From contig KN817621.1 of the NCBI GenBank assembly GCA_000827495.1, forward strand, positions 81,839 to 145,838: a DNA stretch of 64,000 nucleotides, given 5' to 3'. The position numbers and the translations under genes were made by a program. The DNA comes from Hypholoma sublateritium FD-334 SS-4. Lineage: Eukaryota; Basidiomycota; Agaricomycetes; Agaricales; Strophariaceae. Shown here piece after piece: positions 36,870-46,358 of the stretch; within the stretch, counting starts at the first letter, position 1; every line of letters starts with the position of its first letter. The notes beneath the pieces were generated by a model. It ran no database searches, was not told the origin of the DNA, and was given only the letters and a program-made list of their open reading frames with translations.

Positions 36870-37200
36870 AATTTTGAGGGGGTGGGGGATAGGGTATCTA
36901 GGACCTTTTTAAAGTGTAGAAAGGAAAAGGGGCAGAAAAAGTCGGAAGAGAGGCTGAAGGGCTGGCGGGAGGATTGATTGAAGAATCTGTAGGGAATAGA
37001 TAACTGCTTTATACTCCGATTAGATAATTCCTTCCTTTTTTTGACGAGTCACGGCATGTCACAGGGTGACTTCGCGTGTCCGTCGCGGTGCCGAATCCAA
37101 ACTCCTTGCTCAACTTTTGCGGTCTTTCTCACTGGATATCGGTTTCAAAATCCTGTATATGACTCACCCATAAGCTCCTCTCCGAATATTACTTTCCTGG
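36870..37200. promoter_or_regulatory. Divergent promoter between eIF6 and NDUFAF7 genes
   Basis: The two start codons face away from each other across 331 bp. A shared bidirectional promoter is likely. The open frame at 37041-37292 crossing into the methyltransferase gene looks incidental. Confidence 0.5.
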
Positions 37201-38973
37201 ATGCTCGGGAAGGCATTTCTGACTCGGTCGTCTATCTGGCTCCCCGTTTCATCGCTGCGGTCATGGCGGGTTCGACCACGCTCCCTGGATAGCCCGCGAT
37301 GGAATCACGCGGCGCCCAAGAAAACCGTGGTGGAACAATACCTGCTTGACCGCGTCAAGGTTCAGACCTTGTTTTCCCAGCTTCAGCCTCATGACTCACG
37401 GAGATATCAGCTGGCAGGTCCTCTTTCGTTCGCAACGTACATGCAGCAGTGCCTCTCGCATCCGACGCACGGCTATTACATGAATCCCGCAAATAGCGTA
37501 TTTGGTGCCCGCGGAGACTTCATCACGAGTCCAGAGATCAGTCAGATGTTCGGCGAGGTATGTGCATGCGTTTCTCCTGCGGGTGCTCGGACAGTGACGA
37601 CCTTGCAGTACACTGGATAGCTTGTCGCAATATGGCTGATCTCGCAATACAAAACGGCCGGAAATGATTTGCCGGTACGGTTTATTGAACTGGGCCCCGG
37701 AAAAGGCACGCTCATGGCGGATATCTTGCGGGTGGGATCCACATTTTCTATCCATTGAAGAAGTACTGGGCTCACTTAGAATGCAGGTCGCCCTAAAATT
37801 CCTTCCTGGCAAGCCCGTCAATATTCATCTTGTAGAAACCAGCGCGTCCATGCGCGCAAACCAAAAGGATCTTCTCACCTTTGACGAGAATCCTCACGTC
37901 AACGTGAACTGGCACGATTCGCTCAACGAAATATCGCCCAGTCCTTTGGAGTACACCATGCTTGTAGCGCATGAATTCTTCGACGCGTTGCCTATACATA
38001 TGTTGCAAGTTCGTGATATTTGTGTGGCTCTAAAGGATCAAGCTGATAATACCTATCAAAAGAAAACAGAAACTGGTCAATGGCATGAAGTCCTTGTCGC
38101 ATCGAACGCAATCCCAGAGAATCGCAACAGTCAACAACAGACAACAACTGTTGAAATCGACCGTCCTTCACACAGTTCTGCAGAAGAAGCACCAGCAAAA
38201 AAAGCCAACCTTGATTCCACCGAAACCATTCAATCGATTCCTGCAACGTCCACAGAATCTTTCCGTTATGTGCTGGCGCCGACGCCCACCCCCGTCTCAA
38301 CGGTCCTCGGCCACTCCTCGCTTCGGTTCAACCAACTTTCTGCAGGGTCAATGCTAGAGGTTTGCCCAACATCTTTTAAAGTAGCTCGCAAAGTCGGTGA
38401 ACTGCTCGCCAAAGGAAAACCGGGTGAAGAGGCGCCTTCCATGGGGGGATGTGGATTGATAATCGATTATGGAGCGAACCACGCGTTCGGGAATACCTTG
38501 AGGGTGCGTTCGTATGTTAATTTGAATGCATTTTCATTCATTTTATTGCGGTTCAGGCATTTCAAAATCATAAGATTGTGAATGTGTTCCATGAGCCAGG
38601 AAACTCGGATCTAACGGCTAATGTCGACTTCGCCTACCTAAAGGAAGCCATGGGGGATTTAGGTTCGTCTCGAATACTGTCTGCGGTCCTGCTCAAGCCC
38701 GCTAATTTGTTCGGTAAATGAATAGTGACTATACATGGGCCGATGCTCCAAGGCGACTTCCTGAAGAATATGGGTCTCCCATTCCGCTTGCAAGGACTGC
38801 TAAGATCTGCAAAGTCGGAGGAACGAAGGGAGGAGCTGCGTGGGGCGGCTGCCAGATTGGTGGATCCTGTGGGTATGGGTAAGGAGTATCAGGTGCTGGG
38901 GATCACTGGCGAATCCCTGAGCGCTGACGCTCCCGTGTGGCCATTTGTACCAGAAACCCCACCAGCAACTTAG
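37201..38973 (+). CDS. NDUFAF7/MidA-type protein arginine methyltransferase, mitochondrial
   Basis: The N-terminus (MLGKAFLTRSSIWLPVSSLR) is rich in Arg, Ser and hydrophobics and lacks acids, as in a mitochondrial presequence. Then come GPLSFATYMQQCLSHPTHGY and FGARGDFITSPEISQMFGE, hallmarks of the family. The S-adenosylmethionine site is ELGPGKGTLMADIL. Later motifs are NIHLVETSASMRANQ, EFFDALPIHMLQV, GCGLIIDYGANHAFGNTLR and NVDFAYLKEAMGDLG. The C-terminus reads VGMGKEYQVLGITG. Introns at 37558-37620, after DILR, after NTLR and after GDLG are needed. The human relative dimethylates an arginine of the NDUFS2 subunit and is required for complex I assembly. Catalytic motifs look intact. Confidence 0.88.
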
Positions 38974-39037
38974 ATAGGGTGGTATATATATAGGTTGACT
39001 GCTGATAATGGAGTCGTTGAGACTTCACAAGAATGGG

Positions 39038-39942
39038 TCATGAGGTCTTCAGCGGAGAATGTCTACGCCTCGAGTGGCGACTTTCTGTGCCAGACGGACG
39101 AGGAGACCTCGATCGAGAACCGCGGCGTCTCCGCGACGACCGCTCTGTTTGGTTTTCATCCTCTCTAGGTCTCTTCTTATTCCGCAACATCTCGTGGTCG
39201 TCCTCTTCAGGGCCACTTTCCACCTTGATAGCAACGTGGGCATCTTCTAGCGACTCTGCAGGCGGAGCATGCCTCTCTTTTTCCTTGGTCCGCTTCCACA
39301 TCAGCTTCTTTACACATTTGCGGCAAAGCACGACTTTGACGAGGGCTGACTTGCTTTCCCCATGTTCGGTATATGCAAAGGGTAGCTCCAGAGTCGTCAA
39401 CGCGACTGGAGACGCGCTTTCGTCCCGCAAGCGCGCATCGAAATGGTGTTCGCAGCGGGTGTTTCCGCAGGTCGTTTCGCCGGAGCCTGCGAGAACTTCC
39501 TCTTCCGTCCTCCAGCGGAGAGAGAACTGCAATATTCACGCGGATCGTCAGCAGCATGGCGAGGACAGGAAATGTGAGCGTACGTTGCCCGATTTGTAAT
39601 GCTTAAGATCGCACACCGCGAACTCGCGGTAGAGGTTTGAATAGTACTTCCCAGCAAGCTTTTCATCCCATGTTGACGGCTTCTCGTCTTCTTCTCGTAA
39701 GAACCTGCGGTAAGAACTTAGTTCGCGGGTCAATGGCGCGTGGAGGGTAAGTAAACCCACTTGTGGGATGCTTTCAGGATCTCGAATTCAGTTATTCCAA
39801 CTGGTCGGGGAGCAGCATTTTTGGACGAGCTCGCGTATGGATATAAGGCCATATGTAGGAGAGCCAACGAAGTTATGAGAGGTGCTAGTGAGCGGTAAGC
39901 GCTGAAAGCCACTGCATCTGACTCGCGAATACGACGGGTCAT
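39038..39942 (-). CDS. FRA10AC1 family nuclear protein
   Basis: The core matches the FRA10AC1 family: ITEFEILKASHKFLREEDE, TWDEKLAGKYYSNLYREFAV and DLKHYKSGN. It continues ALRWRTEEEVLAGSGETTCGN, then AYTEHGESKSALVKVVLC and CVKKLMWKRTKEK. Paired Cys residues (CGNTRC and CRKC) suggest a metal-binding fold. The C-terminal tail is RS-rich (RSSRRRRGSRSRSPRPSG), as in spliceosome-associated proteins. The family has been found in spliceosomes; its exact role is not settled. Two introns are needed: one with donor GTGGGT after SHK and one after YKSGN. The gene is divergent from F-box-like copy A with 210 bp between start codons. Confidence 0.85.
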
Positions 39943-40152
39943 GCCGGCGGAGGTCGAATCCTACAGGTGGCGCCGCGTGTTACAGTTGCGCTTGACTTTC
40001 CAGGTTGTGGTTCACTTTCTCGACATTTCGCGTTAGGCTATCGCCAACCGGCGCTCGAATACTCGCACAGTATTCAATTCACAAACTATTCAACTCAGAA
40101 AAGCCGCCATTCCACGGACTTTTTTCTGTTGTGCAGCGGCCAAGATATAAAT

Positions 40153-41031
40153 ATGCCCCAAACACTTCCTTTCGATGTCCTAGAGATCATCGTCGATCTT
40201 CTCGCCGCTGAAGACGACCAAAATTCAACTCTCGTCAAACTGTGCTCTTTAATATGTCATTCGCTGGTCTACTGCTGCAGGAAATATATCTTCCGGACCA
40301 TCACTATTGGCCTTCCGACAAACGCGACGAACTGTTCCCCAGAACATTTGTCGCTTATCCCCTCACGCCTCTGCTGGCTGATTTCCCATGCACCTCACAT
40401 TGCTAATTATGTTCGTGTTCTCAAAGTGGGACTTAGCGAAGGGCCAACACCCTACGATAAATGTCGAAAATTCCCTCGTATCCTTCGGCAGTTCACGAAC
40501 ATCGAATCTCTTACGCTGGACGCTCTACATGCATCGCGAGATGAAAAACCAACAACCATAAGCTGGAAACACGTCAAGCAGCCTATCAAAGATGCCACAC
40601 TCTCCCTCGTTCAAATCGGAACACTCAAGTCTCTCACTTTGCGGAGAATAAGAGCCTTTCCTCTTTCACAAATCATATTCGGGGTTAATTTGCGAAGTTT
40701 GCACATTTTCAATGTCCAAATCTTGGATTACTACTCTCCTCACGCCAATTCGACGCCTCTACCGCTTGTCCAGCCAATTAAACTCTATGAATATAGTGCA
40801 GCAGGCCATGCCAGTCCTCAACAGACGACCGCAATTTTTGCTGCAAGGCGATTCGATAATCAAATTCCTGTCTTTGATATCAGTCAACTACACTATCTTC
40901 GGATCGAAGATCACTTCCTTCCCTTAGATGTGATAACGTCTGGTACACTAAAACGAGCGGCGCAGGTGGCACGGCATATGAAGAAGCGATACTATTACTA
41001 CGAGGACAGCTCCGCTGGAGCTCACGAGTAG
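40153..41031 (+). CDS. F-box-like protein, copy A (C-terminally truncated)
   Basis: The start MPQTLPFDVLEIIVDLLAAE matches the other copies, so the ATG at 40153 is chosen over the longer open frame. The N-terminal block (SLICHSLVYCCRKYIFRTIT) resembles the F-box-like entry domain of many basidiomycete proteins, followed by leucine-rich segments. Similarity to copies B and C runs to about LRIEDHFLPLDV and then stops. The remaining tail (ARHMKKRYYYYEDSSAG) has no counterpart, and the last 140 or so residues of the family are missing. F-box proteins recruit substrates to SCF ubiquitin ligases, but this one may be a broken relic. It shares a 210-bp divergent spacer with the FRA10AC1 gene. Confidence 0.55.
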   Translation: MPQTLPFDVLEIIVDLLAAEDDQNSTLVKLCSLICHSLVYCCRKYIFRTITIGLPTNATNCSPEHLSLIPSRLCWLISHAPHIANYVRVLKVGLSEGPTPYDKCRKFPRILRQFTNIESLTLDALHASRDEKPTTISWKHVKQPIKDATLSLVQIGTLKSLTLRRIRAFPLSQIIFGVNLRSLHIFNVQILDYYSPHANSTPLPLVQPIKLYEYSAAGHASPQQTTAIFAARRFDNQIPVFDISQLHYLRIEDHFLPLDVITSGTLKRAAQVARHMKKRYYYYEDSSAGAHE

Positions 41032-41156
41032 GAGGCAGTATATTAAGCTCACAAATAATGAAGGGATGTAGGGAACGAACCAAATACAGATAAGGCATGT
41101 GAGAGGGGCGATTGTTTTCCTGTCTAAAAATTGCCTGTCTCATTTTTTTGGTATGT

Positions 41157-41363
41157 AGGCTTATATCGGCGCGTTGCAGGGCTGGACGCATGTATGAGAA
41201 AGCTACCACCGATGTTGACTCATCCGAGTTCAAACGTAATGAAATTTGTTCTTGGTTTGTTCATGTGGGTTTGTGTGCAACACCCTTGGAACATAAGGCA
41301 ACGCTTTGACATGGTCATCTCTTTCCCCCCATCTGTCGCCATTACAAGCACTAAATCCCAGAT
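41157..41363 (+). repeat. Duplicated upstream block of F-box-like copy B
   Basis: This block is closely similar to 46,141-46,358 upstream of copy C. Shared words include CGCATGTATGAGAA, GTTCATGTGGGTTTGTGTGC and AACACCCTTGGAACATAA. The C version has an extra insertion of about 20 nt. The duplication thus included the promoter as well as the gene. Confidence 0.75.
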
Positions 41364-42698
41364 ATGGCTCAAGGCTTATCCATTCCCTTCGACATCCTAG
41401 AGGACATCATTGATATTCTCGCAGCCGATGACGATACAGATTCGACCTTTGTGAAGCCATGCGCATTGCTATGCCGATCACTGCTCCATCGCTCCAGAAA
41501 ACATATCTTTCGGACCATCACTATTGGCCTCCCGATGACGTTGACTGACGAACGCCCAAAATTATTCCCGCAAATGCCGTCGCGCCTCAGTAGGCTGATG
41601 TCCCGCACACCCGAAATTGCAGACTATGTCCGCGTGCTCCAACTTGGGGTTGGTACGGGGAAGAAGTATTATTCCAAATGCCGACAGCTCCCTTCGACTC
41701 TCTGCCAGTTCAAACACGTTGAAACCCTCTTGTTGAGCGCCCAAAGCGCATCACGCACCAAAAGCGTGAAAATCTTAGACTGGACGGACGTCAGGCCGCC
41801 TATGCAGAATGCCATACTATCCATTATCCAGCTCGGAACACTCAAGACTCTCATTTTGTGGAAAATAATCTTCCCTATTTTTCAGGTCAAATTCGGTGTC
41901 AATGTACGCGCTCTGCATACTGCTGACGTCGACTTTTTTGAACCGAACGACGAAGGATCGCAAGCCGGGCCTGAGCCTCAAGATGCTGTCCAGCCTATTC
42001 AGCTTCGCACTTACAGTATGGGTTACAACTGTGGAGCACAGTCAACTATACTCTTGGAAGCAAAATGGTCCTATGGTCGACCCGTCTTTGACTTCAGTCA
42101 CCTCCGCAATCTCGACGCCGAATGTTACTTTCTTCCGCTGGATTTTGATGTGGTACGAAGTATTATCAATAAAACTGCTCATCTGACTAGTCTCTTCCTC
42201 GCAAGTGAAGTAGTTCTTATGAAATTTCCTGTGCCCAAGGCTGACTTACCCATAATCGCAGTCAATTGCCTCGCTACGACTGCCCTCGGTGTGCTCCTCG
42301 GCGGGCTCTCTGGTACGACCCTCCGAACACTGAAGAAAATTACAATCTACCGTCCTGTTATCCACGGGTGGAACGGCACGCCCATGGCGGGTCTCAATGA
42401 CGGACTCTTAGCAATGAGCCGCTTCCCCAACGTTCTCGAAGAGCTAAAATACTCCGAGCGGCTCCTCCTCGAAGATCTACGGTACAGCGGAGGAGCCGAA
42501 CTAGAAAAACTCGACGCCACCCTCGGTTCACCCAAATGGCAATGTCTGAAGGCGGTATCGCTCGGTTTCACAGTGCGACACAGACACGGCCCTGCTTCCG
42601 CGAAGCAGGTGGAAACGGCGCTTCGCCAGCAGCATTTCCCCATTTTATCTGGCCGCGAGAAAGTATCTCTCAGTTTCTTGGTTGTCAACGATACTTAA
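41364..42698 (+). CDS. F-box-like protein, copy B
   Basis: The protein starts MAQGLSIPFDILEDIIDILA, then LLCRSLLHRSRKHIFRTITI, the F-box-like N-terminal block, followed by leucine-rich strands (IQLGTLKTLILWKIIFPIF, LLGGLSGTTLRTLKKITIY). A conserved intron is hidden inside the continuous frame at 42205-42261: donor GTGAAG, acceptor TCGCAG, 57 nt, no stop. Removing it gives 425 residues, exactly the length of spliced copy C. The joint reads FLAINCLATTALGVLLGG. The likely role is a substrate receptor of an SCF-type ubiquitin ligase, inferred from the N-terminal block. Substrate unknown. Upstream sequence is shared with copy C. Confidence 0.65.
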   Translation: MAQGLSIPFDILEDIIDILAADDDTDSTFVKPCALLCRSLLHRSRKHIFRTITIGLPMTLTDERPKLFPQMPSRLSRLMSRTPEIADYVRVLQLGVGTGKKYYSKCRQLPSTLCQFKHVETLLLSAQSASRTKSVKILDWTDVRPPMQNAILSIIQLGTLKTLILWKIIFPIFQVKFGVNVRALHTADVDFFEPNDEGSQAGPEPQDAVQPIQLRTYSMGYNCGAQSTILLEAKWSYGRPVFDFSHLRNLDAECYFLPLDFDVVRSIINKTAHLTSLFLASEVVLMKFPVPKADLPIIAVNCLATTALGVLLGGLSGTTLRTLKKITIYRPVIHGWNGTPMAGLNDGLLAMSRFPNVLEELKYSERLLLEDLRYSGGAELEKLDATLGSPKWQCLKAVSLGFTVRHRHGPASAKQVETALRQQHFPILSGREKVSLSFLVVNDT

Positions 42699-43974
42699 AC
42701 GCTGGTTGTAACAATTGTAACAACGCACAATGCTTGTTTTTGATTGGACTCGATTAATACTTGATTGATTCTCGATTATTTAGCTTATCGACAACCGCAG
42801 GCAGTGTTCTGTGGACTGAACAACGGTAAGACTTAACTCAATGAGTATATTACCGTACACTGGCAGCGATACAATCAATATGTAAACCATAGATGTATCG
42901 GGACGCTTTGCGGCACGCAGCAACTCCACGCCGTCCCCGCGCCCCACTGGAAAGTCAGATTGTTATTTTTCAACCTCTCCAAATATATACAAGATCAGCC
43001 TCGCTTCGCTGCGGCAAAGAGTGGTCAAATCTACGCAGAACAGGCTATTTACTGTCAATAAATAAGAAATCCTGAATGAGGAAAGCTTTCAACTTTGGTC
43101 CTCGAGCTAGAAAAGGATGGAAATATCAGACAAACAAAAGCGTGTCATAATTATAAGTATATGAGTGATATTATCGTTTTGGATACCCGGCAGAATGAAC
43201 GGAAGACCTTGGGAAGACGGTTTATGTACCATTTTGCTGGGTGTCCGAGAGGAGAAAGCGAATAGAAATAATAATGATAGAGGACTCCACTTGATTGAAA
43301 TTCGGTACCTCTCTATTTTCTCTCCATCACTAGCAGCGGCAGGCGTTATCCTCATTGCAATCACACTATCCATCAATCTCAACTCGCCTCGCGATGGATT
43401 CACGTAGCTGCAGTATTTAGAAATTAGCGCATACTTAGCCTTGGATCTTCAAGGTCTTGTGCACTGGATATGCAGACACCGCTGTTCGGGCGCATGAGTC
43501 CGGTATGTCATTAGCACTGGGACTCGGCAATGGATGTGTTTCTCAAGGTTGGCGGATTAGATTTTTCCTTTCACGATCCCTTAGCCACCACTTATCTCGA
43601 GGTGCCGCCGCCGACCAACTACATGGCGCCCCCGCTCAGGCGCTTCGTCGCATGCATTGATAGCAGTGTAAATCCGACCATCGTTGGCACAGAATACTAC
43701 TTATTTCTGGACTTCTAAGACTCTCTATCTACTGCTTTCCATCAATTGGGTTTTTGTCCTCTACAATGACACTAGTTGTATCGGAGTATCGCACACGCCT
43801 TACTTGAATGATCATACAATTTTGTTAAATTGACTCTGTTGGCATTACAGTTGCCACATTGTTGGCTGGGAAGTCCATATATATTCCACCCCTTCGTCAT
43901 TTAATATTATCTGGGATGTAATCCTATGGTGTCTGAGATCTGAGGTCATGTTGACTAGGAACACAGTTTTGAAA
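42699..43974. other. Gene-free stretch between F-box-like copy B and the next gene
   Basis: It contains short open frames only. No motif, splice structure or repeat strong enough to report was seen. Confidence 0.4.
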
Positions 43975-44818
43975 TCAATTGGGATCAGATACAATAAACT
44001 TCCTGAATGCTTCGAAGCACTGCAAGACAATACACCTATTTTCCAAAGGCCGCATCCCTTTGCCACGCACTACGTATTGGAAATGGTCTGGTACAGGGGG
44101 AATAAACCGAAAGACTATTGTCTCTTGTGCAGGGTAAGACGCCGTTGATAAAGCCTCTTGCAAGGTGTTGGTAACTGGGATTAAGTAGAAGGAAACAGCA
44201 GTGCCAATTCACGATACCAGGCATGCGCCTAGAGGTCAACTTTGGGAGACCCGCTGACACACGATTTGTGTTGTTCTGAGAAAAGGCCGCAATTGCCTCG
44301 GCGATGAGCCGGGGTTCAATTTCGTCGAAATTGCCTTGGTATTGACGCCGTAAAGTCATAAGAAAGTTTGTTAGCGCAAGTTGTTAGAATTTCACCTTGT
44401 CTTCCTGCACAAGCAGAATAAACACATCGCGTTCGATCACGCAGACGGCCGTTTTCGCAGCTACTCGCTGACCAGCCATGAAGAAGCCGATCTCCTTTCT
44501 GGTACGTATCATGCGCTCCCGGCCATTATTGTATTCCACCAAACGTAGAAGGAGAGCGGTGAAGTAGTCAACAGCAGATTCTTCGAATCCGTTCTCCACA
44601 GACGACAGAAGCAGAAAAAAGTCCCTTTCGTCGTCCGATATGTCGCCATCTGGCATCTGCAAGTTACCGAGGATTATTGGAGAAATGGACGGTTGGGGAA
44701 GAACAGGATCGCCGAAGAAAACGGTGGCGTCGGTGGGGACCACCTGAATGTTGAAGGCGAGAAGTTCGTTGGGCGTCCAGTCACTTCCTGACTTAGCTGA
44801 TCGTATGAGGTATGCCAT
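43975..44818 (-). CDS. Unknown basidiomycete-type conserved protein
   Basis: The first exon starts MAYLIRSAKSGSDWTPNELL and includes FFGDPVLPQPSI, then YFTALLLRLVEY, RKEIGFFMAGQRVAAKTAVC and FILLVQEDK. I recognise this as a family common in agaricomycetes with no known function. An intron (donor GTGAAA after EDK) leads to an exon with EIEPRLIAEAIAAFSQNN. The next segment is in another frame (FYLIPVTNTLQEALSTASYP). Either a 43-nt intron at 44175-44217 joins them or there is a frameshift near 44,205-44,218. The stop is at 43975 after FIVSDPN. The gene sits between F-box-like copies B and C on the opposite strand. It has no membrane span or signal peptide. Confidence 0.6.
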
Positions 44819-45332
44819 GATGATGATGATGATGGTAAAGAGACGAAAGAACTGGTCTCACAGTGCGGATATTTGGTCGGCTGACTCGACGCGTCGCGCG
44901 CATGTCGCGCGCGTGTTATGTATCCGTGTAAATTCTGCCTTTCTCTTTATGTGTACAAAAATGGAACACTTAGAGGCAACTTAGGGGCACCTTATACCTT
45001 TTTCCAATTGTCCTACTTCACGATTCGAATATTTTAAATATTTACAAGCCGCGAAAGCAGGCAGAATGGAATCGACATGTGGGGCCGGGACGCGCATGCC
45101 CGTGTCGATATCGACGCGCCGTGCCCCTTTTCTGACGCACGCGACTCCTGATGCATATGAATCCGAGCGTCCTGCGCGCGCACCGGCCGCACGCGCACGC
45201 ACGGATAACGCACGCGTCCCTCCAGCCCGACGTGCTTCGCCTGCCGCGCATAGACCCTCAGGCCTCACTAGCACTAGTCACTAGTCACTACCCACCCCGC
45301 ACCCCGCCCACGCACGCACGCACGAGACGAGA

Positions 45333-46045
45333 CTACCCGAGGAACGCGAGCTCCGTCATCCGCCTCGAGTCCGGGTCCGTGATCGCCGCCGCCTCCGCCT
45401 GGATCCCGCCCACGCTACAAACAATAGGCGCCACCGCCGTCCGCGGCGAGCGCGCCCCCCCTCCACCTCCACCTCCTGCTCCTCCTCCCCATCCACCTCC
45501 ACCGCCGCTCCCACCTCCACCGCCACCTCCATCGCCGCCGCTCCCACCTCTACTTATTGCCACCGCCCCCTCCACCGCCACCGCCACCGCCAAACGCGGC
45601 GCGCACGGTGGGCGACGGCGGTAGGTGCGCGGCGCTGAACAGCGTCCCTGCGCCCTTGCCCTCCCGCCCGCGCGTGCCACTTCCATGTCCATTTCCAGTG
45701 CTCTTGCCCAGCGCCCGCACCGGCGGACGTGGCCGAGCGACGCAGGTACGCGGCTCCGCTCAGCCGCCTCCCTACGCGCTGCGGCTGCTGCGCATCTGCA
45801 CCCGCACCTGCGCCCGCGCCGGAGGTGGAGGAAGGCGCATCGGACGCGGAGCGCTTGAACGGGTTGAACGACGCGCGGCGCGCGGGCGGGGGCTGAGGCT
45901 GCGCAGGCTCCGCGCGCTCTTCGTGCTCCGCACGCTCGGCGCGGGCCGTAGACGCGTCGGGCACGGACAGCACGAACGCGGGGAGGGCAGGCGAGGACGG
46001 CTGCGGCTGCGGCTTATCTGGTTTCGCCGAGAAGTACTTACCCAT
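45333..46045 (-). CDS. Low-complexity, Gly-rich hypothetical protein (model uncertain)
   Basis: From the ATG at 46045 the frame reads MGKYFSAKPDKPQPQPSS, then Glu/Ala/Arg-rich sequence and RASFNPFKRSASDAPSS. After RRLSGAAYLRRSATS the best continuation is unclear, because GGN trinucleotide repeats keep all frames open. The C-terminal segment in a different frame (SVGGIQAEAAAITDPDSRRM then TELAFLG) looks real. At least one intron or frame change between 45,550 and 45,700 is needed. The start codon is followed by GGTAAGTAC, a donor-like sequence, so it may also be spliced there. No known domain. I keep it as a probable gene with unresolved structure. Confidence 0.35.
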
Positions 46046-46140
46046 CTTCAACCAACCTTCACCAAACGAAATACTTATAACCTGAGATCTATAAAAATAT
46101 ACTAACATCTTTTCCTTTTTTTCGAAATCATTAGTAAATC

Positions 46141-46358
46141 GGCAGGGTGGGACGCATGTATGAGAAGGATACGGCCGATGCCGACTCATCCGAGCTCAGA
46201 TCTCAGACGTAATTTTAGCTTGTTCTTCGTTTGTTCATGTGGGTTTGTGTGCAACACCCTTGGAACATAAAGTGCTTGATCAACGGCTCAACGAATGACT
46301 CTGACATGATTATTTCTTCCCTCCCGTCTGTCGCCATTCTCAGTGCCTAGCACCCGAT
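46141..46358 (+). repeat. Duplicated upstream block of F-box-like copy C
   Basis: It is the counterpart of 41,157-41,363. Similarity continues directly into the coding region. The boundary near 46,141 marks the 5' edge of the duplicated unit. Confidence 0.75.

Noticed and set aside
39033..39599. Plus-strand open frame over the FRA10AC1 gene
   Set aside because: Antisense to a recognisable conserved protein; no features of its own.
39950..39980. tRNA-like B-box word (GGTCGAATCC)
   Set aside because: No matching A box or cloverleaf arms nearby.
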